Shown: piece after piece, positions 46,147-59,696 of the stretch
Layout of the letters: each line of letters begins with the position of its first letter
Numbering within the stretch: position 1 is the stretch's first letter
Source: Adiantum capillus-veneris
Lineage: Eukaryota > Streptophyta > Polypodiopsida > Polypodiales > Pteridaceae
Assembly (NCBI GenBank): GCA_014529385.2
Contig: CM043958.1
Coordinates: 156,587,293 to 156,651,292, forward strand
Direction of reading: 5' to 3'
DNA length: 64,000 bases
Translations under genes and position numbers: made by a program
Notes under the pieces: model-generated
What the model saw: only the letters and a program-made list of their open reading frames with translations
Database searches by the model: none
Told to the model about the DNA's origin: nothing

Positions 46147-46446
46147 TTGGTGCTACCAAGGAGAAGTACCATATAGAGTCGTGAGTTTAACAAGTGGTTC
46201 ATATATGTTTTATGGGTTGTTTTGTTGAGTTTATTTCAAGTGTTTATTGTCCAAAAACATATATATAGGTATATGGTTAGTCAACCCGAACCGTATAAGC
46301 AATTATGCATAAAGAGGCTTTCTTTTCGGGCCACGGTTGTTCACATGAGTCTCATATAGATAATATGATGTGGTAAGGTGTTATTCTATGCTATGGATCT
46401 GATCTTGATGCATTCATTTGGATCATACAGAGTCTTTGATACCTTT
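46147..46446 (+). repeat. Dispersed repeat R, copy 2
   Basis: Partner of 10951-11240, same orientation. It ends where RT homology of the next element begins. Confidence 0.55.
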
Positions 46447-46839
46447 CAGGGTCAATTCATATAACAAAAGAGCCTTGGCTGCAAACCTATGAATAAATCT
46501 CCAATAAAAATAAACATATCCTAGAAAACTACTTAAGACACATTCATGGGTACTCTAGCCTATTGCACACTTCAAATCTCGTCTTCATCCATGTCAATTC
46601 CATTTCTAGACACAACATGGCCTAACATTTTTCCCTTCCATACCATGAAGATTGATTTGAAGGGGTTTAGACAAATCCTCATCTCTCAAATACCATTTCC
46701 AGAAATAGGAGATGCATCTCTTCATATCAAAACATGGTGAAGTCATCCACAAAGACCACTAAACATTTGTGCAAAAAGTCATTGAAGATCTCCATCATAC
46801 ATCTTTGAAAGGTTTCTAGATCATTACACAAACTAAATG

Positions 46840-46895
46840 GCATAATCAGATACATGAATGATCCCCAGCATAATCAGATACATGAATGATCCCCA
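46840..46895. repeat. 28-bp tandem duplication
   Basis: GCATAATCAGATACATGAAT plus GATCCCCA occurs at 46840 and 46868, identical. Confidence 0.9.
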
Positions 46896-47025
46896 TTCAA
46901 TGATGAAATTTGTTCTAGCCGTATTTTCTCATGTAGTATTTAATTGATTGTATCCACTATATCCATCCAAAAAGTTTCACATCTCATGTCCAGCTATCTA
47001 CATCAAGCATCATATTGGTGAAGGT

Positions 47026-47158
47026 TAATGGAAATGGGTCTTTCATCATATGTGCATTCTATTTTTGGTAATGGAAATGGGTCTTTCATCATTTGAGCAT
47101 TTCAATTTTTGATAATGGAAATGGTTCTTTCATCATCTAAACATTCAATTTTTAGTAG
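47026..47158. repeat. Three-copy tandem repeat (43-44 bp)
   Basis: TAATGGAAATGGGTCTTTCA starts at 47026 and 47069, with a slightly changed copy at 47113. Confidence 0.85.
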
Positions 47159-47357
47159 TCGCACACAATCAAATCTTGCCATGCTTCTTAGATACCCCTA
47201 CTATAAAGAATAGCGTCACTTCTTGCCACTTCGGCAATGAATCCCCCCTTCAAAAGGTTTTAAATCTTTTCCTTGACCTTCTTTGCATGGTATGGGTTCA
47301 TCCTATACCTCCGTAAAATGAATGGTTGGAAATCAAGCTTAGTTGGTATTCTATGAT

Positions 47358-47448
47358 GGCAAACTTCAGGGTTGACTCTCTTCAAATTTGTATGCTCCTA
47401 GGCAAACTTTAGGGTTGACTCTCTTCAAATCCGTATGCTCCTAGGCAA
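47358..47448. repeat. 43-bp tandem duplication
   Basis: GGCAAACTT(C/T)AGGGTTGAC through ATGCTCCTA occurs at 47358 and 47401 with few differences. Confidence 0.85.
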
Positions 47449-48109
47449 AAACATCTCTATATTTCAAAAAAAAATGTTTTTCTTTTTCCTTGACCACTTG
47501 CTTTAGATTTTTTTTAATTTTGAATTAACTTTTGTACCTAGATCCCACTCTTTTACCTCTTGATCATCTAGTAAAATATATTTGGATAGATCGTCTCCTT
47601 TCCATTTTGCTAAAGATTTTACTTTCTCTTTATTTGTATCCCCATTGCATATTCATTGAAATTGTTTGTGCTAGCTAGGACTTGATCTCCTTTAAATAGT
47701 GACTGCCTACCACCTCATTGGGTCTGGCCATTTTGATGCCTAGATTTTGTGTCTGCACTATCTAGTCTAGTTCTTCTAGGTGTAATATCATCTAAGGCTA
47801 TGCTCAGTGTTTGGTTTGTTCCTTCTTGTGAAGGTCTCCCATTCAAACTAACTGGTCATTCCCTTGCATTTAATTCAGTAAAATTTCTAGGATGCCATTG
47901 TTGCTGCTCTTGTGCACTTTTCTTATCAAGAAGAACCATTTTTTTAAGTCTATTATAGCTATGGGAAATATATTCATGGAGGCTAGCATCCATTTGATCT
48001 TCCTAGTGCCATATTTTTGACATAGCTCTGTAGGTCTCATCACTTACTTCCAGGGTTTGGTGTTAATTTTCTTCACCTAAATATGTCTACTTGGCCCATG
48101 TATGGTGCT

Positions 48110-48300
48110 TGTTTAATGAGCATAATCATGTATGGCCGATGCACTTCTTAGCCATGGCCTTCCTAATAGCATAATATAAGCACCTTGCACATCCATTACC
48201 AGGAGACTTGTCTTGAATTTTTCTAACCCCACATTGATCTAAAGATTCTTGATCAGGCCACTGGCTTGCACAATTCTTTGATCTGCCATTCAAATCTCAA
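48110..48300 (-). pseudogene. Protease C-terminal part of element D
   Basis: Minus-strand translation gives MADQRIVQASGLIKNL and EKFKTSLLVMDVQGAYIMLL, then GRPWLRSASAIHDYAH. This is the end of a gypsy retropepsin (VMDV.GAY.MLLGRPWLR). The catalytic D-S-G start is not recognisable. Confidence 0.7.
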
Positions 48301-48338
48301 ATGGTGCAGTCTTCATCTCTTGTATTCCTAATTTCTAT

Positions 48339-48404
48339 CATGATGTGTTTGACCAAAATACTATACACCAACATGATGTGTTTGACCAAAATACTATACA
48401 CCAA
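48339..48404. repeat. 33-bp tandem duplication
   Basis: CATGATGTGTTTGACCAAAA plus TACTATACACCAA at 48339 and again at 48372, identical. Confidence 0.9.
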
Positions 48405-49243
48405 CACCCCCATTTAGAATGACTCCCAGCAATGGCTCCCATTGCTTTATTACTTACTTTATAGTCAATCTAAATGATGAGTACCTCATCATCCTTTATC
48501 TCATACGAGTCAACTACCATTGCATACGGATCCTTTTTCCCTTCCTTCCCTTTGAGCTTTGTTGCCTCCAGCAAGTTCCTCTTGATGTCACCCAACTCAA
48601 AAGTGAGATTTTGGATTCTTTTGCACATCTTTCTATAGATTTTGTCATGGTCGTTTCCAAAACTACGATCTAAACTTGATGATATCTCTTCTAGACAACT
48701 ATCCTCACAATGCCATGTATCTGCTAGCATCTTCTATCTCTTGGCTAATGGGTCCTTTGATGGAAATTCAATTTGTTCTTTTCAAACATAAATTAACACT
48801 CTCCACATCATGTCTAACTTGTAAAACTTCCTTCGAACTCTTCATGTTAGAACCAATTCTTGGACCATCAATTGTTTTCTCAAGAGTTTTTTCACTAGAA
48901 CCAGATAACAAAATTCCTACACTCTTGGCCACCAAAGCTTCTAGTGAATGCCTATGAATTGATTTAGATATTGAGAACTCAAGCTTAAATAGATTCCTTC
49001 ACTCAAAATCTTGCACGACCTAAGGAGCCAAGACCCTTTGATCCTACTTCTTGTCCACTTATTTGGCTTTCCCTTTAGCCTTCCATATTGCCCTTTTCTT
49101 TTCCACTTTTGGATCTCTTCACTCTCCTTGGATTGAGTGACTAGCTCCTTTGGCATCTCCTAGATGAAAATGCCAAAGCTCCTAGTGATCACACACTGGT
49201 ATTCGCTCTACCATCTTTCCATCGATCACTTTAGGTTGCAGAT

Positions 49244-50719
49244 TGGCAAGACATTGTGTTGCAAAGTGTCCGTACTTTCCACGTGTGTAACAACTAAAAT
49301 TCCTTCTAGTAAAATCAATTCTCCCTGGATCTCAGCCAAAAAAGTTTTGATACCTCCCTCTACTAGCCATACCATTGGTATTGGATCCATTTTCCACATT
49401 CTCAGTGACTTTCTCTTGGTCGACTAGATCAATGTTGGTAAATGCAACCAGGAATACAACTTTCCCTTCCTTGAAGTGGTGTATCTTGGTCTTGCAATTG
49501 TTTTGTAAATTACAAAAATCCTTAGAACATGTGTGCTAACACGTTCATCAGTCTGATGCTCTTTGGATTGGCATCTTATGCACAAGTCTCTACTTTTCTA
49601 ATTTAAGGCTTGGTCTCTTAGATCTCATCTATCTTTTTGAATAGCTCTTCAAATTTTTGCATCTAGGCTCCTTTCTTCTTTGCTCCAAAAGTTCTTCCAA
49701 TTGCTTGTCCTCAGACAAACTGGAGCTGGATGATTAATCTTTTGAAGAAGATTTGTTGGAGCTTGAGCTGGATCTACCTTTTTGTCTCTTCTTCTTCTAG
49801 GACTGTTACTCCAGTTTAGAGCTCTTTGGAATAAATCATTAAATTTCATCATCATAGTGGTATATCCTGCTCTAAGCTCGCACCCTCTTCTCAGATGGTG
49901 GCACATTTTGCTACCTAGTGAGCTCTTTTATCTTATCTATGTATCTCCTTAATGCAAGCTTACCCTACTGAGTCTTTTCTAGTTCACAAAGGATATCTTC
50001 ATCCCCTCTGTTCCCACCATACTCCAGTATGAAAGCTTTCTTCAACTTCTTGTACATTCTCAACCTACACGTAGGATAATTGTAGTACAATTTTCTAGAC
50101 ACATCCTTCAGAGTTTGAGGAAATATTATGCCCAGTCATCTTCATCAATTTCTTTAAGGTCAATGAACATTGCAATCATTCCTTCTGTTGCCTCTAAATG
50201 TGGGAAAAACTAGCTTCCTACTATTGAATTTTTCATGTGTCTAGGTTTTTCATGATGATCAGTTTCCCTCTCTCGATGTCTCCGCTTGTCATGGTGCTAA
50301 TATTTCTCTCTCTTGGCATTTTTTCTTGTCTTGTTGGGCAGTTTCTACCTCCCATCTCCTAGATTTGATGTGGTAGACATCATTGGCTTCTATGACTATT
50401 TCAAGATCTTTTCCTCTACATGGATTTGTCATTGATTTTGCATTCCATTTCTTATGTAGGCATGACTCACTAGCCTCATTGTTGACTTTAGCTTTGCCCT
50501 TGTCAATGGAATGGTGAGAACCGTGCGATTGGGAGTGTCATTTGGCTCTCTCTAAATATCTTATTTGTGAATGCTTTGATTGTTAGAAGCTCGATGCACA
50601 TCAAGGTCTCTAATTATTGGTCGTGCTTTTGTCTCCTCACCTTGAGAAGCTGGTTGAAGCTCATCAGCTCCAACCCTTTGGCTACAATATTGATATGATC
50701 GTTGTCCTTAGCAACCATT
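49244..50719 (-). pseudogene. gag of element D with altered zinc knuckle
   Basis: From a minus-strand Met at about 50719 (MVAKDNDHINIVAKGLELMS) the region contains FFPHLEATEGMIAMFIDLKE and then RMYKKLKKAFILEYGGNR, DEDILCELEKTQ and GKLALRRYIDKIKEL. These are typical of the gypsy gag capsid. 49906-49649 is an open stretch with MMMKFNDLFQRALNW. The knuckle reads CYTRGKYGHFATQC; the second Cys is now Arg (CGT). Frame changes and stops throughout. Confidence 0.6.
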
Positions 50720-51759
50720 GTACTAGCTCTCCCACCTCATGTTGGGCAACATATATACATTTGAATGATGGCTGACTAACTCTAAATCCTAACTTGAAAG
50801 AGTGGTTCATGTCAAGAGCTTTAGCTCACCATCATGATCACTAAAATGGAATGGGCTAGGGATTGATAGATATTCTTTAGCTAGGTTCAAAGTAATTATA
50901 TAGATAGGCCGACTTATACGTTTAGATACACAGACTTCACATGGCTTGATTTTAGGCTAACAACAACTGGACTAAAATAACTGGACTTCACCAATTTTTT
51001 GCATTTGACTAATTCATTGTCTTCCATATTTTCATGTTGTGGACATACACAAATCTACCACTCTACTTCAAATTGTTAAGGGTATTGAGGAGATGATTTG
51101 CGGTCAAGTGTTCATAAAGTGTAGCAAGAATCTATGTTTTTAGAGTGCTATAGGTGGTAAGGCCCATGTATTATGTGACCCAAGCCCAAGGAACATCCAC
51201 CATGGCTATGGTAAATGTGTGCTTCATTTGCAACTTCTTGATAGCAATAAAAAAAAAGTTGGTAGGATGGTTGTCAAGATAAATTTTTCTCAAATATAAT
51301 GATCATTGGGATCTTGGTGGGACACTATTGAGAACTTGGGACCACTAAGGTAAGTCATCTTGTGCAAAGTCAATCTGGGAGATCTCAGCACTAGTGTGAG
51401 TGGAGGTGGGACACTTGGTGGAAGTGATGTTGGTGGGTGTGGGTCAGGTAATGGAGAGGGGGTGCCCATGCAAAGAGTTGACTATATCAACAATGATAGA
51501 GATTCCTCAAGAAAGAGGTTGTTGGAGAATGAAATAATAAGGGAAGGGGGTGATTCTATAAGCAATAGATTAGCAACCAATGTTGGGCAGTCAACATCAA
51601 ACTCTTAACAACACATGAGAGTGATGAGTCATGCAAGGACGGACTTGAAAAAGGTGCTTTATTGGCACAAACATGGGACGAGGATGGATCCACTTCCTTG
51701 ATGGCATTATTTCTTATACCCTTGGTAAGATCTAGGAAAATGGCAGCTTTAGCAATTTG
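50720..51759. other. No recognised gene; one unassigned Gly-rich open stretch
   Basis: 51360-51608 (plus, 82 codons) reads VSGGGTLGGSDVGGCGSG and continues with charged residues. It could be part of a gag or an unrelated low-complexity protein. Nothing else stands out. Confidence 0.3.
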
Positions 51760-53160
<1,401 letters not shown>

Positions 53161-53218
53161 CACATGTTTCACACTTTTCTTCTCTCTAATTTAACAAAAA
53201 ACATACAACAAGTTTAAT

Positions 53219-53465
53219 GTGTGTGTGTGTGTGTGTGTTGGGGGGGTGGGGGTGGGGGGGGGGGGGGGTGTAAAAGCTTAACTCTTGCGCTCCTCTTGTG
53301 TCGATCCCTCTTACAGTGCACCCTCTCCTCTCCAACAATTTCCGAGTGAGCAAGCTCTCCACCAAAGATTGATTGTGTGTGTGTGTGTGTGTGTGTGTGC
53401 GTGCGCGCGCGCGCACATGCATGCAAAAAGGGGGGAGACAGAGATAGATAGATAGATAGATAGAG
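53219..53465. repeat. (GT)n, G-rich, (GT)n(GC)n and (GATA)n cluster
   Basis: (GT)n at 53219-53238, a nearly pure G tract 53239-53270, (TG)13 at 53374-53399, (GC)6 at 53403-53414 and (GATA)n at 53442-53464. The alternating purine-pyrimidine stretch 53374-53420 could adopt Z-form DNA. Confidence 0.9.
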
Positions 53466-53623
53466 AGATTTAACTATCATCCACAAAGGTCAGATATGAC
53501 CCATGGGACCAAAACAAAACATTACATCAATTCTTTGAGGTGAAGACGTTAGATACATATCAATTAGGGACTGAGGGTCCATCAAGGGGTAGAAGGAAGA
53601 AGCAAAAGAACAAGAAAAAAAAT

Positions 53624-54362
53624 CTAAGGGGGTTCAGGTGGAGGAGGAGCTAGCTTGGGAGTTTGAAACTCTTGGATGATGGCTTTACCGCCACGGTAGA
53701 ATGCCCATTTACCTTGTGTATGGGCTTCATGCATCTTCTTGAGCTCGCTTGCTTTAAGCTTGAGTTGATTTGTGGTCAGTTCCTTGGTGATCCAAAGATT
53801 TGTCCCCTTGAGGTGGTAGGATTGGGTAATAGGCTCGTTTGTTCTTCTTTGTTCTTGAAAGTGAGGATGCATTGACCAGGGGGCACATGCCTATGCATAT
53901 CGTTGATCCATGAGACAATATCGGGCTCGATGTTGATTGATTGAAGAATGTCATTGAGCTTGGTGATAGCTTCTTAAGTGTCCTCCTCACTGCACCATGG
54001 TGGGGAGAGCCCTCCAATCTTGATCTTGAGAGAAAGGGATTCTTGCAAGCTTCATTCGTGTAAGGTTGTTTGTATTTCATTGTCAGTCTTCTTATGTGCA
54101 TCCTCATGAGTTATTTTTTGAGGTGCCTTGACAATCTCATTGAGAGAAACTTTGACTTCATGTGTCTTTGCTAGAGCATAGTTTTGTTCTCCTTTGCTTT
54201 CATCTCCTCAAGCTTACTCAAGTGTTGTTTGAGTTCAACATTCTCCAAAAAAAGATCTTAGATCTTAGCCTCTAGGGCCATGATTCTTGCGTCTTGGTGA
54301 GTGGTGGGGTCCTTCTTAGGCGTAGTTGCCACCGCAAGAAAACTCTTGCGTGTGCTGGCCAT
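53624..54362 (-). pseudogene. LINE ORF1-like protein relic
   Basis: A minus-strand Met at 54362 starts MASTRKSFLAVATTPKKD, followed by a coiled-coil-like stretch with one stop (LENVELKQHLSKLEEMKAKE). Then IKIGGLSPPWCSEED, SINIEPDIVSWINDMHRHV and PPGQCILTFKNKEERTSLL follow. Last comes LWITKELTTNQLKLKASELK with GKWAFYRGGKAIIQEF at the end (53872-53624). Coiled coil, RRM-like segment and basic C-terminus resemble L1-type ORF1 proteins. At least three frame breaks; no RT follows. A host gene relic cannot be excluded. Confidence 0.35.
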
Positions 54363-54699
54363 TAGTTTGTTGAAGGACCACATTGGATCTTCTTGATTCT
54401 ATTATGTAGGCAAACCCGCACAAGGATCGGGAACTTGTTCAGGCTACAACTATGGGAACTAAGTTCAAAGATACTTGATGAGGCCTAAAGAAATAAGCAG
54501 GGAGCGAGATAACTTGACGAGAGAGATGGGGAAAAGTGTGGCGGCACTTTGAGACAGCGTGAAGCATCACGGCATTGTTCTACTATTGTTGAGGTGATGT
54601 CGTTTACTCGTGAGTCAGGGGCCAATGTCCTACTGGTGATGGATAGGCAGGTTCAATGTCCTACTCGCAATGGTGAGGTAGGACTGAGAGACGCTAATG

Positions 54700-54700
<1 letters not shown>

Positions 54701-54745
<45 letters not shown>

Positions 54746-54814
54746 AGAGGGCTTCCCCTCGCCCCAAGGGGAGACTATGTAGAGGTGCCAGGGTTTTGTG
54801 CAAGAAAAATGAAG

Positions 54815-54858
<44 letters not shown>
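54701..54858. repeat. Poly-C (31), (CA)8 and (AG)21 cluster
   Basis: 31 cytosines at 54701-54731 run into (CA)n to 54746. A 42-bp AG microsatellite follows at 54817-54858. Confidence 0.95.
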
Positions 54859-54860
<2 letters not shown>

Positions 54861-54862
54861 GA

Positions 54863-55229
54863 GTTTTGAACTGAGAGGGATAAGGAGAGAAGGAGGTTGC
54901 AGACACAATGGAAAAGAAGAAGAAGTGCAAGGTATGCTACAAAAATGAAACATACCTTGCTCTGTTTCTTTTTGAAGTTTGCCAGTCATTACCTTATCTA
55001 CTATCATGCTTATTACCGTCCTTCTTACTACAGTTATTACCGTGCATAATACCACTTTTGGAATTTTTTTAAACGTTCAAAAATGAACCCGTATATAGAC
55101 CTAACCTGTATTTCGATGTGATACTAGTACTATTTTCAGACTTTTTATTTTTTTACACTTATTTTGCTTTTCACACTTATGTTTTTTTAAATTAATACTT
55201 TAGTCTTGTCTTTTGCCTCTTTACAATTT
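54863..55229. other. No recognised feature
   Basis: AT-rich sequence with T-runs and no coding motif. Confidence 0.3.
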
Positions 55230-57125
55230 AGCTCTATTTTGCACATGCATAGGGTGATTGGGATGGGCATGGCCCTCTACATAATCTAGAGAGTGAGCAA
55301 TGTTTCAAGGACAAACTAAGTTGCCCTTGTGCCAAGTACAAAGCCCCAATTCCTTTCTTACACCACATTGCTTTGGAGCATAGCGACGGCTTTGGAATGA
55401 CCCTCAAAAAAGTGCTCCAGTTCATGGGGGAGGGCATGCAAAAATGAAAAACAATGCCAAGAGCAAATCAGTGAAGGCATGGTGTCGAGTGATTGTGGCA
55501 CTAGCTCCACTTCAATAGCTCGTCCACGTGCCTCATGAGGTCACTTTGAGTTTAAGGATCACCACATGCTTGACATGGTCGATGAGTTGTTGGCATGTGA
55601 AGTCAACATGTGCGATGAGAAGTGTAGACCATGCACTACACTTGCACAATCAACTGAGGACATGTTGCTATCAAGTGTTAAAACAGCTTTTCACAATGGT
55701 ACACAGTACTTAGTGCTTCTAGCATCATTGGAAGTCCTCAACTTGCAAGAAAAAATTGGTTGAATCAATGCTAGTGTAAATGCACTCCTCAAATAAGTTA
55801 TGTTTGTAATTTATGTTTATTTCAATTCTTTTTGGTTGATCCACTAGATTTTAATGATTATCTATTTAGATTCATTGGCAAAATGTTTTTGAGAGTAACA
55901 CCACATGCCTTCGGCGAACGAGGTCACTAGACTTGGCATGGAGTATGAGTGCATCCATGCATGCATCAATGATTGTATACTTTATCGCAATCAACATGCA
56001 CATACCACCACACATGTCCCATGTGGGAGGAGCTACACTATAAGGTGAACATGATCGGGGCTCCTACTCCTCGTAAGGTATTGATGCATTTTCTGCTTAT
56101 TCTTTTAGCACATGTTTAAAATCAAGTCCATAGTGGAACGTCTCACATGGCATGCCAACCATCACTCCAATGATGGAATGATGTGCATCCCTATTGATTC
56201 ACATGTATGGAGGCACATATAGACACAGTGGGCTAGAGTTCACATTACAGTCTCGATACTTGAGGCTTGAGTTGGCAAGTGGCAGTCAAAGTATGGATAA
56301 TGCAAGAGACATGCATGGCTGAAGAATGAATTGTGCAAGAGAAATTTGTATATATCTTAGAGTACTTGGATTTTATTAATCCCTCTATGCCTCATATGTC
56401 AGACAAAGAGGATGCAAGAATGACTTCAGACTTGACAAGTAGAAAGGGAAAATTATTTGCCACGGACATGGAATTATGGAAAGTGGTCAAAAAATTTTGC
56501 ATCCTCATTACAAAGATTATGACCAAGTGGGTGGATTTGTGGACAATGACAAAGGCAACACATTTGAAAGAGAGGGAAGCATGGAGGCAGAAGGGAGCCC
56601 CTAGTTTCTTGACACCTTGTATGTTTTTTAGATCTCATTAATCTTGAGTGGATCCATGAGATAATGACTAAAGCAAAGGCACATGGAGAGGCTATCACCG
56701 ACAAAGAATGGACGTATGCATGAGGCTGTGTGCCAAAGGTAGAGTACTCATGCACCACAAACATATTGTAGTTTTTGCTTGATTTTATCTTTATAATTGA
56801 TTGTATACTTTTTTCTATCCTATAGTATCTTTCCTTTAACTCTATGTGGTCGAATGATCGACACTTTTGTACACGCACATTGACAAGCATGGGTTGTGGC
56901 ATCATGGGAAACTTTGACACAATAGTGATGAGGCTAGGTACTCTGGAGCTATTGAAAGGATAGTGAAGGACAATTTTTGAGCCTTCCATACCTATGTCTT
57001 CAAGTGCAAAGCATTTGCAAATATGTCTAGGCGGAATGAGAAGAATGAGAATGGAAACTACATGGTGGACTTCCATGTGCATCACATAAGGAGGCATGAT
57101 AACTTAGTTTTGCCACACAATTGTA
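55230..57125 (+). pseudogene. CACTA (En/Spm) transposase, tnp2 family, decayed
   Basis: Coding blocks in order: a transposase-associated domain (DWDGHGPLHNLESEQCF, SCPCAKYKAPIPFLHHIALE at 55245-55445); MLDMVDELLACEVNMCDEKC and QSTEDMLLSSVKTAFHNGTQ (55566-55763). The tnp2 core follows: GMEYECIHACINDCILYRNQ (55938-55998), HMFKIKSIVERLTWHANHHS and GMMCIPIDSHVWRHI (56100-56215). C-terminal parts are VYILEYLDFINPSM, DLINLEWIHEIMTKAKAHGE and NYMVDFHVHHIRRHDNLVLP. Frames change between blocks and stops occur, so it is a pseudogene. CACTA terminal repeats were not located. Confidence 0.55.
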
Positions 57126-57450
57126 GCAGTTGAGTATCTTCTACCACATAAAACTTATTTTGATAGACATATTCATTAATTTTCACGTTTTTATTGTTCA
57201 TACCATTACCTTAATTGAATGCTCCGAATAGCTTTTGAAGGGCTTGTTGTGTTGGCTTTAGTTTGTCCTCAAGTGCAAGCTGTTTATATAGGCTATAGAA
57301 AATAAGATTTCCTTGAGCTCATGAATCTAGGATTGCTCTGGCCTCCACTTTATTACCTCCAAGCTTGACTTTGATTATTGTATATATCATATGCTCCTCT
57401 TCGAACTCTGTCACTTTGATTACATTGATTCATAGAGGTAGTCCCTACTG
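57126..57450. other. No recognised feature; probably 3' end of element C
   Basis: No LTR partner is available in the window, and no coding motif is seen. Confidence 0.3.
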
Positions 57451-57456
57451 CTGCTG

Positions 57457-58512
57457 CTATTGTTGTAGAAGCTTTCTTTTTTCCATTGCTCCTTTGCTTC
57501 GTCTTGAGATTTTTTGACTATTCCTTGTTTTCCTTGAGATCTTTTCTATTCTGCATGGATTTGTTGAAGCATGTGTTGGAATAATGGTAAAGGATAAGTT
57601 TTTAAGCCTACATCCACTAATCCAGTTTGGGATTTCTTCACCAACCAATGTAGCAAGCTTGACAGCCCCACTCGGTGATATATATTTGGTCACAAAGGAT
57701 CCCATCCCTTGATTTTTAAGTTTTCAAGCATGATGTTTCAATGTATAAACTATGACATAATCACCAGTTTTAAATTCTTTGGAGCGTACATGCTTATCAA
57801 AAAATTCCTTTTGCCTTCTCTTTTGAACATAGATGGAAGCTACAACTTTTAGGCGGATCTCATCTAGCTTTTAAAGATCATCTAGTCTTTAAGACAACTC
57901 AGGGACAATCCATTCAAGGTGTTTAGCTACCCTTAGTGTTGGGATCAAGAAATACATAGACAAGATAGCATTAAGAACAAACACCATGTTGTATAGTGTT
58001 GTTCCAATACATGTTTATAAGCTACCCTATAAGCCCAAAATGTAGAGTGTAACTGTTGGTCCCAATATGTCCTAATACCATGCATAGGATCTTGTTTGTA
58101 GCTTCAGCTTGTCCATTAGCCTATGGATGGTATGGAGCCAACTTCTTATGAATTACCTTGAATTCATCTAGAAGACTTTCAATAACTTTGCTAATGAAAT
58201 GTGTGCCATGATCACTGACAAGTTCTATAGGTTGACCAAGACATTTTTGTATAGAGATTGTGCAATGGTCCTTGCATTGGCTTTCTGTGTGGCTCTAGCT
58301 TCATTCCATTTAGTGAGATAGTCCATAGCTACAATGATATATTGGGCGTGAGTTCTGTAAGCGTGGGGTAAAATTGGTCCGACAAAATCTATACCCCACT
58401 TAGAAAATGATATGGCTCCCATCATTGTCCTTAAGTGCAGCTCATCCCTATTTATTGGTACCTTGGTACGCTCGCAAGAATCGCATCTCTTGACATATTC
58501 ATCAGCACCCAT
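57457..58512 (-). pseudogene. Integrase of element C
   Basis: The minus strand reads EYVKRCDSCERTKVP (zinc finger end), FSKWGIDFVGPILPHAYRTH (first Asp) and YIIVAMDYLTKWNEA. After a frameshift near 58240 comes ELVSDHGTHFISKVIESLLD (second Asp), then PYHP-stop-ANGQAEATNKIL (catalytic Glu). The C-terminal RRQKEFFDKHVRSKEFKTGD and GSFVTKYISPSGAVKLATLV follow. All three catalytic residues are recognisable, but the frame is broken several times. Confidence 0.8.
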
Positions 58513-59339
58513 GTGTAATGTAGGCCACCATAGTTGAGCGGGTTAAGATAATTTTTGTTGTCTTATGCCCTGATAAATGGCCTTCGCTTATACCTCCATG
58601 TGCCTGCTCTAGGGTCGGCAAATACATGATTTTTGTTGCACATATCCTGATCTGATTATCTTTCCTCTCTTAGAGAGTTGATTTTCAATCATTATAAAGT
58701 CTCAAGCCTCTATTTCTATAGCATGCTTTAGCGGTGTTTTCAGCAAACATTTTTGTTGCCAGATAATTAATTGTATGTTAACTCCAATCTGGTGAAATTG
58801 TCACATGAACCAGTGTTGCATGTTCTATTGGTGGTGTAGATCTGCATGTATCACAACTATAACATACTCATGCACAATAGCACACATATCTAGCCAATAA
58901 AACTCCTCGTTGTTTCAAGCACTATTATGTTTTTGTTTGCAAGCAATGAAATGCTAAGTCGTGAACATGTGCTTGTAAAAGATAGTAATTGTATTCTTCA
59001 GGACATGCATAAATGTAAAATGTTATTTAAACCTAAATAATACAAACATCTGCCAATTAAATGGAAAGACCTTGATTGTCGAACCGTTTGTCGTTTAAGT
59101 TCCTGCCCCGTTCTATTGAGCTCACCTCCATAAGATAGTAAACCAATATCTCCTAAGACCACTTGGGTACCATTTCAACATCGAAAAGATATGCATCAGG
59201 GATGTCATCATCTACGCCTTCTAGATCTTATTCATTTGGCAATCTGGACAAATGATCTTGCTCGAAGATATTTCTTTTCCTTTTTAACCACTACTGTAAA
59301 GTCAAAATCTATCAATATGATAAATCATCGTACAATGTG

Positions 59340-59642
59340 TCCGGTATTGCATGGTTTGCTTACAAGGTATAAGAGGGCTTGATGATCAGTGAAAAACCCA
59401 AAGTGCCAAAATTTCTAAATAGCATATATCATCCCTAGAACTTCCCTCTCAATGGTAGTGTAGTTCTTTTCAGCACAATTAAGTTGCTTGCTTGCATAAC
59501 AGACGGGGAAATCCATATTTCCTTCTATTAGTTGAGCCAAGATGCATCCAATAGAAAATGTCAAACCATCGATATGAACATGAAATATCTTCTCCCAGTC
59601 TGGTGTTGTCAATGCTGGGGCAAATATGAATGCTCTCTTCAA
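59340..59642 (-). pseudogene. RNase H of element C
   Basis: The minus strand encodes FHVHIDGLTFSIGCILAQ (the usual D-A-S changed to D-G-L), FPVCYASKQLNCAEKNYTTI and EREVLGMIYAI (catalytic Glu region). It ends at 59415, after which frames break. Confidence 0.75.
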
Positions 59643-59696
59643 CTTTTCAAATGATTCCTTGTGCTCATCCTTTCACACAAAGACTACTATAAGTCT

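Larger units (their letters stand above)
46520..47310 (-). pseudogene. Reverse transcriptase of element D
   Basis: The minus strand reads RYRMNPYHAKKVKEKI and LLKGGFIAEVARSDAILYS, the start of gypsy RT. Later it has a decayed YVDDF site (FSGLCG/VFVDDFTM in adjacent frames near 46740) and GKMLGHVVSRNGIDMDEDEI, the conserved GHVVS motif. Multiple frameshifts. Confidence 0.7.
46450..50720 (-). mobile_element. Element D: decayed minus-strand gypsy element (gag, protease, RT)
   Basis: On the minus strand, from right to left: gag (50719-49900), zinc knuckle (49282-49244), protease end (48300-48110) and RT (47310-46520). RNase H and integrase are not seen; the element stops at repeat R. Five short tandem duplications lie inside. 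It differs from the lineages of B/C and of the chromoviruses at 1-1660 and 42720-44900. Confidence 0.65.

Noticed and set aside
53234-53486. Minus-strand frames with Thr-His and Pro runs near the G-rich tract
   Set aside because: Low-complexity translation of GT, G and GATA repeats.
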